Assembly: GCA_963717075.1 (NCBI GenBank)
Contig: CAVQVI010000011.1
Location: 62,001 to 126,000 of the forward strand
Direction: 5' to 3'
Source: JBGOTP01 sp963717075
GTDB taxonomy: Bacteria; Acidobacteriota; Vicinamibacteria; Vicinamibacterales; CAVVIG01
DNA: 64,000 nucleotides
This document shows positions 8,919 to 18,529 of the stretch, piece after piece. Each line of letters begins with the position of its first letter. The stretch's first letter is position 1. The translations under genes and the position numbers were made by a program. The notes under the pieces were generated by a model that saw nothing but the letters and a program-made list of their open reading frames with translations, did not search any database and was not told the origin of the DNA.

Positions 8919-10288
8919 CGGGAACGGTCATCCTCCGGCGTGCGCATGTGGGTAGTCATCTTCAGGCCGTGTTTCATGCGCAGGGTCATCACGGCTTGCG
9001 GAACGACCCTGTGCCCCGGTACGGGCACGAGCTTCCACCACCCGGCGATCGTGGTGAGCACTAGCACCAACTCCATCCAGGCAAACGACTCGCCGATGCA
9101 GCGACGGGCACCTCCGCCAAACGGCACATAGGCGAACGGCGGAAGGGTCGCCTTGAATTCGGGCGTCCACCGGTCGGGCAGGAATCGATCGGGCTCCGGG
9201 AAGAAGCGCGGATCGCGGTGAAGCACGTAGGGACTCATGATGATGAGGGAACCCTTGGGGGCCACGTACCGGCCCAGCGGATAGTCGTCAATGGCTCGAC
9301 GACCGATGATCCAGGCCGGCGGATACAGTCGGATCGCTTCGGTCACCACCCGTTCGGCGAATGTCAGGGACGGCAGGTCGGCGGCCGTCGGCAGCCTTCG
9401 TCGCAGCACGCGATCGATCTCTTCGTGGAGCTTCGCTTCAACGTCGGGCGCGCCGCCGAGCAGGTGCCACGTCCATGACAGCGCGTTGGCCGTGGTCTCA
9501 TGACCAGCCAGGAAGATCGTCATCGCCTCGTCGTGCACCTGCGTGTCGCTCATCCCCCGCCCGTCACCTTCCTCTTCGTCGTCCTTGGCACTGAGCAGCA
9601 TGGACAGCAGGTCGCCGTGGTCCCTCGTCGATTGACGGCGTTCGGCAATGATGGAGTAGATGATGGCATCGAGCTTGGCACGCGCGGCCTGGCTCCTCCG
9701 CAATGCCGGCACCGGCAGGTGCTCGAGCAGGTCGTAAAAGGGCAGCATCTGAATCCAGAAGGTGGCCATCACGTCGGTCAGTGCGCTTCCGACTTCGCGC
9801 GCCTGCGACTCGATGTCCTTGTCGAAAAGCGTCTTGCCGACAATCCCGAGCGTGAGTCGCATCATCTCCTGCGCGGCGTCGATCGTCTCGCCGTCGCGCC
9901 AGCGGCGACGGACCCGGTCGGCGTAGTCGGTCATGACCGTCGCGTACGAGAGGATGCGATCTCGGTGAAAGGCCGGCTGAATCAGACGCCGCTGCCGCAC
10001 GTGGACGGTGCCCTCGCTCGTCAGCAACCCCTCTCCAAGCAACCGTTTGGCGCGCTGTAGTCCGCGGCCCTTGATGAAATGACGCTGATTGGTGACGAGC
10101 ACGTCTCGCACGAGGGCGGGGTCGTTGACCAGGTAGAGATGCTCGCCGCCCGTCTGCAGGTAGGCGATGTCGCCATAGGTGCGGGCGAGACCTGTGAAGA
10201 ACGACAGGGGATCGCGCCCGGGCCGATAGACGATGGAGGAAAGCAACGACCGCCTTGGCCCAGGAGGCGACGCTGTTTCTGACTTCAC
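8912..10288 (-). CDS. cytochrome P450
   Basis: Heme-thiolate monooxygenase of 458 residues, full length for a bacterial P450. Visible signatures: I-helix oxygen-binding motif AGHETT at about 261-266, K-helix EAIR at 317-320, and heme loop FGGGARRCIG at about 390-399 with the cysteine ligand at 397. There is no membrane anchor. The GTG at 10288 is chosen because it overlaps the stop of the YCII gene by 4 bp (GTGA); a GTG at 10324 is possible but would overlap far into that gene. No ferredoxin or reductase partner is nearby, so the substrate and redox partner are unknown. A decayed copy of its 5' part occurs at 16542-16626. Confidence 0.95.
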   Translation of the reverse strand: MKSETASPPGPRRSLLSSIVYRPGRDPLSFFTGLARTYGDIAYLQTGGEHLYLVNDPALVRDVLVTNQRHFIKGRGLQRAKRLLGEGLLTSEGTVHVRQRRLIQPAFHRDRILSYATVMTDYADRVRRRWRDGETIDAAQEMMRLTLGIVGKTLFDKDIESQAREVGSALTDVMATFWIQMLPFYDLLEHLPVPALRRSQAARAKLDAIIYSIIAERRQSTRDHGDLLSMLLSAKDDEEEGDGRGMSDTQVHDEAMTIFLAGHETTANALSWTWHLLGGAPDVEAKLHEEIDRVLRRRLPTAADLPSLTFAERVVTEAIRLYPPAWIIGRRAIDDYPLGRYVAPKGSLIIMSPYVLHRDPRFFPEPDRFLPDRWTPEFKATLPPFAYVPFGGGARRCIGESFAWMELVLVLTTIAGWWKLVPVPGHRVVPQAVMTLRMKHGLKMTTHMRTPEDDRSRS

Positions 10289-10563
10289 GGCCCGACTACC
10301 ACGTGCCACGGCTTCACCTGCCACCGGACGACCAGCCCCTGGGTAACGTAGGGATCGTGCCGCGCAAATTCCTCGGCGGTACTCCCTGAGTCGCCACGAA
10401 ACACGAGCAACCCGCCCGCGGGCGGATCACCCATGGCTCCTGCCATGAAGATCTCGCCGCGGGCATGCGCGTCCCGCACCAGGGCCAGATGGGTTTCACG
10501 AAACGGCGCCCGCCTCTCGAGGAAGCCATCCACCGTGTCATATAGGAGCGCGAAGTACTTCAT
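10285..10563 (-). CDS. YCII-related domain protein
   Basis: 92-residue protein beginning MKYFALLYD, the usual start of YciI-like proteins, with the conserved H (about 25), D/H pair in ARHDPYV and the GLVVRWQVKPW end. The family has a dimeric alpha-beta ferredoxin-like fold; some members are peroxide- or chlorohydrolase-like enzymes, but most have no known role. The ATG at 10563 is preferred over a GTG two codons earlier. It is translationally coupled to the P450 gene and likely co-transcribed from the region upstream of 10563. A degenerate copy is at about 16630-16790. Confidence 0.88.
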   Translation of the reverse strand: MKYFALLYDTVDGFLERRAPFRETHLALVRDAHARGEIFMAGAMGDPPAGGLLVFRGDSGSTAEEFARHDPYVTQGLVVRWQVKPWHVVVGP

Positions 10564-10887
10564 ACACACAGCCTTCTGATCGACTGAGCCACCGAGGAGA
10601 TGTCGGCGATCGTGAACGAATCAACGATACTCCGAGTGAGAAGCTGTTGTGCACGTGAAAGGTTGACGACCACCCGCACGCACGCAGGCATGAGCCTCGT
10701 CCGGTGCAGGATGGCGACCGCTTACACGTGCCAGTGGCAGGGGTGGTGGGTAAAGTGGGCGCGGGCAGCAGAGCGGATTACGCCTGCTGCCCGTTCCGAG
10801 ACTGTCTCGCGGTGCTCGAGCCGGCGACCGGGACGGTCCGCTGGAAGACGTTCACGATCCAGCGAAGAGAGGCGCGAGGCGCTTAGC
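10564..10887. other. 324-bp intergenic region upstream of YCII-P450
   Basis: It lies between the YCII start and the DUF1552 stop, both on the minus strand, so it must hold the promoter of the YCII-P450 unit and the 3' end of the DUF1592-DUF1552 transcript. Short open frames here do not resemble a protein known to me. No convincing -35/-10 pair or terminator hairpin was recognised. Confidence 0.5.
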
Positions 10888-12243
10888 TCAAATGTCCCAA
10901 AGATGCTGCATCTTGCCAGTGCTGTCTCCAATGCTCTCCGACGGCACACCCATCTTGTTGAGCACGGTCAGCCACAGATTCGTCACTGGCGTGTCCTTGG
11001 GGTAGCGAATGTGGCGGCCGCCCTTGAGGCCGCCCGCCGCTCCACCGACCAGCGCGATGGGCAGATTGTCGTGGAAATGCGTGTTGCTGTCGCTGATGCC
11101 GGCGCCATACACGAGAAGCGAGTGGTCGAGCAGCGACCCGTCGCCATCCGGCGTCCCCTTCAGCTTCTCCACCAAGTGGGCGAACTGCTTCACGTGATGT
11201 TGGTTGATCTGCCCTAGTCTGTCGAGCTTCGCGAGATCGTTCTCGTGATGCGACAGCGGGTGATGTGAGTCCGAGATCCCGATTTCCGGATACGGGCGGC
11301 TGCTCACTTCCCTTGCGATCATGAAGGTGGCGACGCGCGTTAGATCTGTCTGATACGCCAGCGCGAGCAGGTCCATCATCAGCTTCGCGTGCTCGGCAAA
11401 GTCGCTCGGAATACCAGCCGGCTGGTCGACGACCAGCACTTCCTGGTGACTCTGTCCCTCCGCATTCTGGATCCGCCGTTCGATATCCCGCACGGCGTCC
11501 AGGTACTCGGCGAGCTTCGTGCGGTCGCCTGGCGCGAGGCGACCCTGGAGGCGGGACGCTTTGTCGTTCACCGAGTCGAGGATGCTACGGTCGCGGCTGG
11601 CGCGGGCAGCGCGCGCGGCCGGATCCGTGCTGACGGCGGTCCCAAACATCCGCTCGAACACCGCGCGGGGGTCGGTCTCCATCGGCAGCGGCGTCGAGGG
11701 TGTGCGCCATGAAATCGTGTTGGTATAGGCACAGGCGTAGGTCCCGTCGCAGGCGCCCAGCAGCTCCACCGATTCGAGCGCGAGCTCGAGTGAGGCGAGC
11801 TGCGTCTCCTGGCCGAGCTGCCGCGCGACGATCTGATCTGCCGAAACCCCGGCCTGCACGTCAGCCGCGGATGTGCGCTTGATGTGCACTCCCGTCAAGT
11901 AGGTGGATGCGCTGCGCGCATGATCGCCACCTCCTTCACCGGATCGCGGGTACGCACACATGGACGCAAGCCCACTCAGCACGAGCGTCTGATCGCGATA
12001 GGGGGCCAGCGGCGACAGCGTTCGGGGCAGCTCGAATGCGCTGCCCTCGGTTGCAGGCGACCAGTACTTCATCGACATCCCGTTGGGCACGTAGAAGATG
12101 CCGAGGCGCCGCACAGGAGCGGCGGCCGTCTTGCTCTGCGCCGTGAGCGCTGGCACCATCGCATCCAACAGCGGCAAAGCGATCGAGGCACCGAGGCCGC
12201 GCAGAAATGTGCGCCGAGGCAAGTGCATTTTCGTGATGATCAT
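10888..12243 (-). CDS. DUF1552 domain secreted protein
   Basis: 451 residues. Starts with a twin-arginine signal (PRRTFLRGLGASIALPLL), then the DUF1552 domain: RRLGIFYVPNGMSMKYW, a metal-site-like HARSAS, and a C-terminal YGAGISDSNTHFHDNLPIALVGG. This family resembles sulfatase or alkaline-phosphatase-like folds and is nearly always encoded beside a DUF1592 cytochrome-like protein in Acidobacteriota, Planctomycetota and Verrucomicrobiota; its reaction is unknown. The ATG at 12243 overlaps the upstream DUF1592 stop by 4 bp (ATGA), showing a coupled two-gene operon. A longer in-frame start at 12309 would overlap that gene by 70 bp and lacks the twin-arginine arrangement near the N-terminus. Confidence 0.93.
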   Translation of the reverse strand: MIITKMHLPRRTFLRGLGASIALPLLDAMVPALTAQSKTAAAPVRRLGIFYVPNGMSMKYWSPATEGSAFELPRTLSPLAPYRDQTLVLSGLASMCAYPRSGEGGGDHARSASTYLTGVHIKRTSAADVQAGVSADQIVARQLGQETQLASLELALESVELLGACDGTYACAYTNTISWRTPSTPLPMETDPRAVFERMFGTAVSTDPAARAARASRDRSILDSVNDKASRLQGRLAPGDRTKLAEYLDAVRDIERRIQNAEGQSHQEVLVVDQPAGIPSDFAEHAKLMMDLLALAYQTDLTRVATFMIAREVSSRPYPEIGISDSHHPLSHHENDLAKLDRLGQINQHHVKQFAHLVEKLKGTPDGDGSLLDHSLLVYGAGISDSNTHFHDNLPIALVGGAAGGLKGGRHIRYPKDTPVTNLWLTVLNKMGVPSESIGDSTGKMQHLWDI

Positions 12244-14756
12244 GGCTGTGGCGTCCTCCGCATCTGGAATGGGGTGCTCTTCACGACACTCAGCACGATG
12301 TCCGACCAACGGTAGTCGCGCACCGCCGTGTCGTTCACGATCCGTCGGACGGTCGGCGCATCGTGATAGTCAACTCCTCGACCAAGCGAGTACGTCAGGA
12401 GCTTCTCGACGACGTTCGTCACGAACTCCTCACGCCGGTCGAGCAGGGCCTTTCGGAACGCGACCGGGCCATCGATCTTCGAGCCGTCCGGCAACACGGT
12501 GGCCGAATCGATCGGCACACCATGATCGGCTTCGCGCCATCGCCCGATGGGGTCGAAATTCTCCAGCGCGAAACCGAGCGGGTCCATCCGCGAGTGGCAA
12601 CTCGCGCACGTCGGGTTCGCCCGATGCTGCTCGAGCCGCTGGCGGACGGTCGTCGGCTTGGCAGCGGAATTCTCCTGGAGCGCTGGCACGTTGGGCGGCG
12701 GCGGTGGTGGTGGCGCCCCGAGGAGGTTCTCGAGCACCCACTTGCCGCGCAGCACTGGAGACGTCCGGTCGGGATAGGAAGTGACAGTCAGAATGCTCCC
12801 CTGACCGAGCACGCCGTACCGTCGTTCATCGGCGAGCTTCACACGCCGAAAGTGACTGCCGTAGACGTTCGGAATTCCATAGAGTGCGGCCAGGCGGCTG
12901 TTGACAAACGTGTAGTCGGCGCGCAACAAGTCGAGGACGCTCCGATCCTCGCGAAACTGGCTTTCGAAGAACAGCTCCGTCTCGCGCGCGAACGCCTCCT
13001 TCAAGTTGTCGTCGAAGTCCGGGAACATTCCCACGTCGGGTGAGTGCAGACGCACGTTCCGAACGAGCAACCACTGACTCGAGAAGTTGTTCACCATTGC
13101 CGACGCTCGCGGATCGGCAATCATGCGACGTACCTGCTGGGCCAGCACCGCAGGATCGCTCAGCTTGCCGCGCTCGGCAACTTCGAGCAGCTCGTCGTCG
13201 GGAATGCTGCTCCAGAGGAAGAACGACAATCGCGAGGCCAACTCCACGTCGCTCAGTCGGTACACCGAACCGGGCTTCAGGCCCGCTGGGTCGCGTTCGA
13301 TGCGGAAGAGGAACTCGGGATCAACCAGCAGGCGCTCCAGCGCCAACTGAATGCCCTTGTCGAAGGACCCTTCCTGGCGACCCGTCCCGTAGAACTGGAG
13401 CAGCGTCTGAATATCGGCGTCCGTCACCGGCCGGCGGTAGGCGCGCCGCGCGAGCGTTGTGAGAATCTTCTTGGCGCACGGCTCTTCTTGAGGAGTCGCC
13501 GCAGGGTGGCACACGAAGATCCGCCGACGGCTGGGAGTATCTTCGGGTGCGCTGGCATTGAAGGGTCCGGAGACTTGAATGTGCTCCACACTAGGCCCAC
13601 GGCCCCGGACCAGATAGATGTCGTCGTCGGACGGCCCAACTTCTTGGACGGCCGAATCCTTCAGGAACGCAACCCCTACCGTATGTAGGCCCGCCTTGGC
13701 GGCGAAACGCACTTCCAAACCATCGTCAGCCGTGGTGTCGTAGATGTAGCGCTTGAGGATATCGGGCCTGTTCGCGGGGAGTGAGACACCGGCAACGTAG
13801 GTGATGCCCTTCATTTCCTCGAGGCCGCCCACAGTGAACTGCTTGATCTGAACGCCGTCCACGCGGATTTCGAGCTGGTCGCCCCTATCGAGGCCCACGA
13901 TCACGGCCGTTCGTTTCAGTCGTACCTTGACGACGTACTCGCCATCGAGCGGGAATGGGTGGCGAACGGCGATGCCCCCACGCGTCCCAAAGGGCAGCGC
14001 TTCGCTCATCCGCTCCTCTTGCCGCGTGAGGTTGGATACCGCGTACCGGCTAATGACCGGTCGGACCTCCGGGTCGCCGAGAGCCAGACGGCTCGTCTTG
14101 GTGGCCGCCGCCACGTAGCGTTCCAGGAGCGCGGGCGACATCGTCAGCACATCTGCATTGTTGTCAAAACCGAATCCGGAATCGTCGGCGGGAAGCAGCG
14201 CACGGCCATCGATTTCGAGATCGAGCAAATCGCGAATTGCATTGACGTATTCGGCGCGATTCAGCCGGTGCACAGCCGGCCTGCCGGGATTGGGCGCGGC
14301 AGCCGCAGCCTGGTCGAGCGCGCCCACCAGCTGATGACTGAATTGCGAGATCGTTTCTTTGTCAGGTCTTGCCCGACCTGCCGGCGGCATCTGCCCGCGC
14401 TCGACTTTCCGTAGCACTTTCTCCCAGAGCTCGGCGTTTGCGCCCACCTGGTCGACATCGACGGAGTCGAGCACGAGGCCGGCCGTCTTCAACTTCGCGT
14501 TGTGACAGCCGACGCAGTAGGTGTTCAGCAATTCACGCCGCGGCGTCGCGGCCGCAACTGGGGTCGTCGCTGAGGTTGCAGGGGTCGTGGAAGAGCCGCT
14601 TTGGGCGGGCGCCGCCATCGGCCGGCTCGCGTTCTGGGCGGTCTTAGCAGTAACTACAGTCCTGGCAGCGGTTAAGTAGTCGGCTTGCAGCGCCAGAGTT
14701 ACGGCACCGACTCCAACAACCCCTAACAGCGTGCGTCGCGTTGAACTTTGGGACAT
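12240..14756 (-). CDS. large secreted DUF1592-family protein with cytochrome c motif
   Basis: 838 residues: signal or anchor helix at about 8-25, Ala/Thr/Pro-rich linker, then a heme-binding CVGCH at 81-85 (PSCyt1-like), DUF1587 with RLNRAEYVNAIRDLL, DUF1595/DUF1592 (ARRAYRRPVTDAD, LSRRLSFFLWSS-type segment), DUF1588 with a second CASCH near residue 730 and a C-terminal DUF1585 (LLTYSLGRGVDY). This order is typical of planctomycete and acidobacterial DUF1592 proteins, thought to act in the periplasm with DUF1552 partners, possibly in polysaccharide or redox chemistry; this is not proven. The operon starts here, divergent from the ankyrin gene. Confidence 0.94.
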   Translation of the reverse strand: MSQSSTRRTLLGVVGVGAVTLALQADYLTAARTVVTAKTAQNASRPMAAPAQSGSSTTPATSATTPVAAATPRRELLNTYCVGCHNAKLKTAGLVLDSVDVDQVGANAELWEKVLRKVERGQMPPAGRARPDKETISQFSHQLVGALDQAAAAAPNPGRPAVHRLNRAEYVNAIRDLLDLEIDGRALLPADDSGFGFDNNADVLTMSPALLERYVAAATKTSRLALGDPEVRPVISRYAVSNLTRQEERMSEALPFGTRGGIAVRHPFPLDGEYVVKVRLKRTAVIVGLDRGDQLEIRVDGVQIKQFTVGGLEEMKGITYVAGVSLPANRPDILKRYIYDTTADDGLEVRFAAKAGLHTVGVAFLKDSAVQEVGPSDDDIYLVRGRGPSVEHIQVSGPFNASAPEDTPSRRRIFVCHPAATPQEEPCAKKILTTLARRAYRRPVTDADIQTLLQFYGTGRQEGSFDKGIQLALERLLVDPEFLFRIERDPAGLKPGSVYRLSDVELASRLSFFLWSSIPDDELLEVAERGKLSDPAVLAQQVRRMIADPRASAMVNNFSSQWLLVRNVRLHSPDVGMFPDFDDNLKEAFARETELFFESQFREDRSVLDLLRADYTFVNSRLAALYGIPNVYGSHFRRVKLADERRYGVLGQGSILTVTSYPDRTSPVLRGKWVLENLLGAPPPPPPPNVPALQENSAAKPTTVRQRLEQHRANPTCASCHSRMDPLGFALENFDPIGRWREADHGVPIDSATVLPDGSKIDGPVAFRKALLDRREEFVTNVVEKLLTYSLGRGVDYHDAPTVRRIVNDTAVRDYRWSDIVLSVVKSTPFQMRRTPQP

Positions 14757-14947
14757 ATGAGTCCGTCCATGGGTCTGCCAGCGGGCAGCCCAAAATTCGC
14801 CTTACCACCAGCTGACAGTTTACAGCAGTTTCCGATACCCTAACCTTTTGTTTTCAGGTACCCTTACACCGTGCGCCGCCCCCTAACCCGGCTCGGCCTG
14901 GGCGGCGAGCCAGAGACTGATCGGCGGAACATTCGAGGAGGCGCGAC
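14757..14947. promoter_or_regulatory. divergent promoter region between DUF1592 and ankyrin genes
   Basis: 191 bp separating two oppositely transcribed genes, so it should contain both promoters. The middle (about 14815-14865) is AT-richer than its surroundings, with TTTACAGCAG and CCTTTTGTTTTCAGG tracts. I cannot assign -35/-10 boxes with confidence. The GGAGG before the ankyrin ATG is a clear ribosome site. Confidence 0.4.
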
Positions 14948-16459
14948 ATGAGCACCAACCGCAGGCGTTGGGCAATCTGGGTCGGGATGGTAGCGCTGGT
15001 GGCCGCCACTGGCTTGGACGCCTCGGACCGGGACCTTCGGCTGGCAACCGCCGCCGAACGTCAAGACTGGCAGACCGTCCAGGCGCTCTTGAAGGCCAAA
15101 GTCAACGTGAACGCCGCACAGGCGGACGGTGCAACCGCGCTCCACTGGGCGACGCATTCGGACAATCTGGACATGGTCGATCAGCTGCTGCGGGCCGGTG
15201 CGGATGTCAATGCGGCCAACGACCACGGAGTGACACCGTTGTCGCTGGCGTGCGAGAACGGGAATGCGGCGGTGGCCGAACGCCTGGTGAAGGCCGGTGC
15301 GAATGTCAACGCCACGCTGCCGGCACAAGGCGAGACGGTGCTCATGGGGGCCGCGCTCACGGGCCAGGTGGACATCGTCAGGATGCTCCTGGACCACGGC
15401 GCAGACATCAACGCCAAGACCGTCAGGACTGGGCAGACCGCGCTGATGTGGGCCACGTCGCAGAACCACGACACTGTTGTCCGCCTGCTGATTGAACGGG
15501 GCGCAGACGTTCGAGCCCGGTCCAAGGGAGGGTTCACGCCGATGCTGTTCGCCGCGCAGCAGGGAAATATCGGGATCGCGCGAGTGCTGATGAGCGCCGG
15601 TGTCGGTGTGAATGCGGACGGGCAGGGCACGGCGCCCCTGCTGACTGCGATCCACAGCGGCCGGGTGCCCTTCGCACTATTTCTGCTCGAGCAGGGCGCC
15701 GACGTACGAGTCTCGACGCGCGACGGCGAAACCGCCCTCCACGCTGCGATTTCGATCGGGGGCAGGCAGATCGGCTTCGACCCCGACGCCCCGGTGAGAG
15801 AACCACCGAAAAAGTTGGAGTTGATCAAGGCCCTTCTCGCACGAGGCGCGGATCCGAACGCCCGCGCCTCCCGCGTGACTCTCCGTTCCATTACGGGGGC
15901 CGGGTCAGGGTTGGGTGCGGAGGATGCGGACAACTTCGGGGTCGGGAGAACCCGGCAAGGCGCCACGCCGTTCTGGGTGGCCGCTGAAAACGCCGATGCC
16001 TCGATCCTGCGCGCGCTGCTCGAGGCCGGTGCTGATCCCAAGTTGGTGACGGACGACAATACGACGCCGTTGATGGTAGCGGCGGGGCTGGGTCACGGCG
16101 GTGATCGCTACGAGAAGTTCTGGTCGTTCGCCCGTGCGTTCGAGGCGGTCAAGTTTCTCGTCGACAACGGCGCCGACGTGAACGCGGCCAACAAGGTGGG
16201 ATTTACTGCGCTCCACGGCACGGCGTTCGTCGGCGCGGATGCTGCCGCCGAGTACCTCCATCAGCACGGCGCCAACCTGAACGCGCAGGACTTCATCAAG
16301 CGAACGCCCTATCGGATCGCCCAGGGGCACAAGGGTGGAGGAATGTCCTTCGTGTCGCGGCCGAGTACCGGCGACGCTGTTCGAGAAGCTTGGTACGGAT
16401 GTCTCGTTGGGACCACACTTCAACGACACCGAACGCGAACTTGCGAAGCAGCGCGCTGA
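14948..16459 (+). CDS. secreted ankyrin-repeat protein with frameshifted C-terminus
   Basis: 503 residues as read. Signal peptide (WVGMVALVAATGLDA), then about ten ankyrin repeats of the pattern GxTALHxAxxxGxxxxVxxLLxxGADVNAxx from residue 30 to about 460. The ATG is preceded by a GGAGG site. The reading frame breaks near 16370-16371 (GG): removing one G restores a plausible tail TLFEKLGTDVSLGPHFNDTE... ending at a TGA at 16476-16478, whereas the frame as written ends in a basic, unlikely 20-residue tail. So the true gene probably runs to 16478. Ankyrin proteins often accompany DUF1552/DUF1592 pairs in Acidobacteriota; a periplasmic protein-binding role is likely. Confidence 0.88.
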   Translation: MSTNRRRWAIWVGMVALVAATGLDASDRDLRLATAAERQDWQTVQALLKAKVNVNAAQADGATALHWATHSDNLDMVDQLLRAGADVNAANDHGVTPLSLACENGNAAVAERLVKAGANVNATLPAQGETVLMGAALTGQVDIVRMLLDHGADINAKTVRTGQTALMWATSQNHDTVVRLLIERGADVRARSKGGFTPMLFAAQQGNIGIARVLMSAGVGVNADGQGTAPLLTAIHSGRVPFALFLLEQGADVRVSTRDGETALHAAISIGGRQIGFDPDAPVREPPKKLELIKALLARGADPNARASRVTLRSITGAGSGLGAEDADNFGVGRTRQGATPFWVAAENADASILRALLEAGADPKLVTDDNTTPLMVAAGLGHGGDRYEKFWSFARAFEAVKFLVDNGADVNAANKVGFTALHGTAFVGADAAAEYLHQHGANLNAQDFIKRTPYRIAQGHKGGGMSFVSRPSTGDAVREAWYGCLVGTTLQRHRTRTCEAAR

Positions 16460-16541
16460 TGCGCAGCAGGCGCGCTGATGAGGGTCCAACGCTGACGCTG
16501 TCTGTGGTAGCGCGCTCCTGTTCACCGTCGCGGGGTGCACC

Positions 16542-16790
16542 GGGTCGTTGATCGGGTGAACACGTTCGCCGCTCATCTGCAGGCAGGTGGCGTCACCGCA
16601 GATACGGGCGAGATTTGTGAAGAACGCCAGCGCCACGGCTTCACCTGCCAGCTCACAACCAGCCCCTGTATGACGTAGGGATCGTGCCAGGCAAAATTCC
16701 TCCGCGGTCCTCTCACATTGGCCAAGAAGACGAGCGGCGCGCCGGCGAGTGGATCGCCCACGGCACCTGCCATGGAGATCTCGCGACTAC
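16542..16790 (-). pseudogene. decayed duplicate of the YCII-P450 junction
   Basis: Minus-strand translation shows P450 N-terminal-like FFTNLARICGDATCLQ...INDP (compare FFTGLARTYGDIAYLQ...VNDP in the intact gene) and, in another frame, YCII-like MAGAVGDPLAGAPLVF...HDPYVIQGLVVSWQVKPW. At DNA level 16542-16626 aligns without gaps to 10119-10203, and 16630-16790 aligns to about 10304-10465 with scattered substitutions and small indels, while the intervening 100 bp (start of the P450) are deleted. Frames are broken and no start remains. It is thus a truncated, inactive paralogous remnant. Confidence 0.85.
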
Positions 16791-16880
16791 GTGAGCACCA
16801 TCGGGCGATTTTCGCGTATGCTGCGCGCACTCGGTCTCTGTATCGGCGTCTCAATCGCTGTTGCCGTCAAAGGAGAGCTT

Positions 16881-18509
16881 ATGTGGAGAGCGTTGCGGAT
16901 ACTCTCTGTGCTCCTCGCCCTACTGGCCCTGTGGGTGCCGCTTGGCCGGTCGCTTGCGGCCCAGCAGTTGCCTCGAGGTTACGTGGATCCCGGCCCCGTT
17001 CTGGCGGCCGCGCGCAAAGCAATCGGCGCCGACAACCTGCGGTGCGTCACCATCTCGGGGAACGCCTACGGCGGCGCGGTCGGCCAGGCGAAGCTGTCGG
17101 GAAAAGACGTCGATTGGCCGCGCGTCGATGCCTTGGCGAACTACACCAGGACGATGAACTGGGGCGCCAGGACGATGAAGGAGGAGTTCGATCGGAAGCC
17201 CGGGCTCAATCCGGCAATGTGGAAATATGGCATCGGTTGGATCGGCGGCACGCCGCTCCAGCAGAGTGCACACCAGACATTCATGCTCAACGGCCCCCAC
17301 GGCTGGCACATCGATGGACCTCAGGGGAAACCTACGGCCGTGCCTCCGGAGATTGCTGAGATCTGGCCTGTCGAGCTCTACCTCAACCCGCACGGATTCC
17401 TCAAAGCAGCGGCGATGCCGGGTGCGAATCCGAAGGCGGTCTGGCGCTGGGAGCTTGGCGAGATGGGGCGGGACGGACCGGAGACGGCGCCCGAGAAGAT
17501 GACGGTCGTATCCATCACCGTGAACGGGAAATATCGTGTGGACGCGACGATCAACAACGAACACATGCTCCAGCGGATCCACACGTGGGTGCCCGATCCC
17601 GTTCTCGGCGACATGAACTACGAACACGAATTCACCAACGAAAGCTACGTCGACGTCGGCGGTGTGAAATTCCCCACGCGATGGCATTCTCACCAAGGGT
17701 GGGACGACAACAGCCAGACCCAGAACATCAGCGCCGGCCACAACGCGTTCGGCGGCACGATGAATGACATCAAGCCGAACGTCTGCCCGGACAGCGTCAC
17801 CGTTCCCGATGCCGTACGGCTCGCCGCCTTCCCTGTTCGAGTCGAAACGCAACGGCTGGCGGCCGGGGTGTACCTGCTGGGTGGGGCGACGCACAACAGC
17901 GTTGCCATCGAATTCAAGGATTTCGTCGCGGTCGTCGAGGCCCCGCTCGACGAGCAGCGGTCCCTCGCCGTGATCGAGGAGGTCGTGAAGCTCGTGCCGA
18001 CCAAACCGATCCGGTTCCTCGTGAACACGCATCAGCACTTCGATCACCTCGGCGGAATCCGCACGTACATGCACATCGGCGCAACCATCATCACGCAGGC
18101 GCTCAACCACACCTTCTATACGCACGATGTGTTGAACTACGCGCCGCGCACGTTGCGGCCCGACATGATCTCCCTCTGGCCGCCAACCGAGCTCGCTGAG
18201 GGCTACCAGTACGAGACGGTGAATGAAAACTACGTCCTGAGCGATGGGACTCGCAACCTGAACCTGTACTACGTCAACCCCCTGCAGCACGCCGACGGCA
18301 TGCTCATGGCTTACCTCCCGTCGGAGAAGTTCCTGATTGAAGCCGATCTGGTGGACACCGATCGGCCACTACCGTCCGTTCCCACGCGGGACATGACAAG
18401 CTTCTTCAAGGCCACCCAGAAGCTGAGGCTGGAGGTGGCCGAGATCGTTCCGATCCACGGAAAACCGATCGCCTGGGCGGATTTCGCAAAAATCGCCGGA
18501 GGCCGCTGA
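16881..18509 (+). CDS. secreted metallo-beta-lactamase-fold hydrolase
   Basis: 542 residues with a signal peptide (LLALLALWVPLGRSLAAQ), an N-terminal domain of about 300 residues of unknown function, and a C-terminal metallo-beta-lactamase fold with the metal motif HQHFDH at about residues 384-389. The third and fourth metal sites are less standard (PLQHADGM, PIHGKP). The start at 16881 follows a perfect AAAGGAG ribosome site; upstream in-frame codons cross the decayed YCII remnant. Similar proteins are annotated as MBL-fold hydrolases in Acidobacteriota and their substrates are unknown. It is followed after 20 bp by an amidohydrolase gene, probably one operon. Confidence 0.9.
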   Translation: MWRALRILSVLLALLALWVPLGRSLAAQQLPRGYVDPGPVLAAARKAIGADNLRCVTISGNAYGGAVGQAKLSGKDVDWPRVDALANYTRTMNWGARTMKEEFDRKPGLNPAMWKYGIGWIGGTPLQQSAHQTFMLNGPHGWHIDGPQGKPTAVPPEIAEIWPVELYLNPHGFLKAAAMPGANPKAVWRWELGEMGRDGPETAPEKMTVVSITVNGKYRVDATINNEHMLQRIHTWVPDPVLGDMNYEHEFTNESYVDVGGVKFPTRWHSHQGWDDNSQTQNISAGHNAFGGTMNDIKPNVCPDSVTVPDAVRLAAFPVRVETQRLAAGVYLLGGATHNSVAIEFKDFVAVVEAPLDEQRSLAVIEEVVKLVPTKPIRFLVNTHQHFDHLGGIRTYMHIGATIITQALNHTFYTHDVLNYAPRTLRPDMISLWPPTELAEGYQYETVNENYVLSDGTRNLNLYYVNPLQHADGMLMAYLPSEKFLIEADLVDTDRPLPSVPTRDMTSFFKATQKLRLEVAEIVPIHGKPIAWADFAKIAGGR

Positions 18510-18529
18510 CTGAGAGGAGGAGGTCCCCC

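Noticed and set aside
10704..10886. 60-residue plus-strand frame before the DUF1552 stop
   Set aside because: No similarity, no ribosome site, and it is convergent with the DUF1552 gene end; considered chance.
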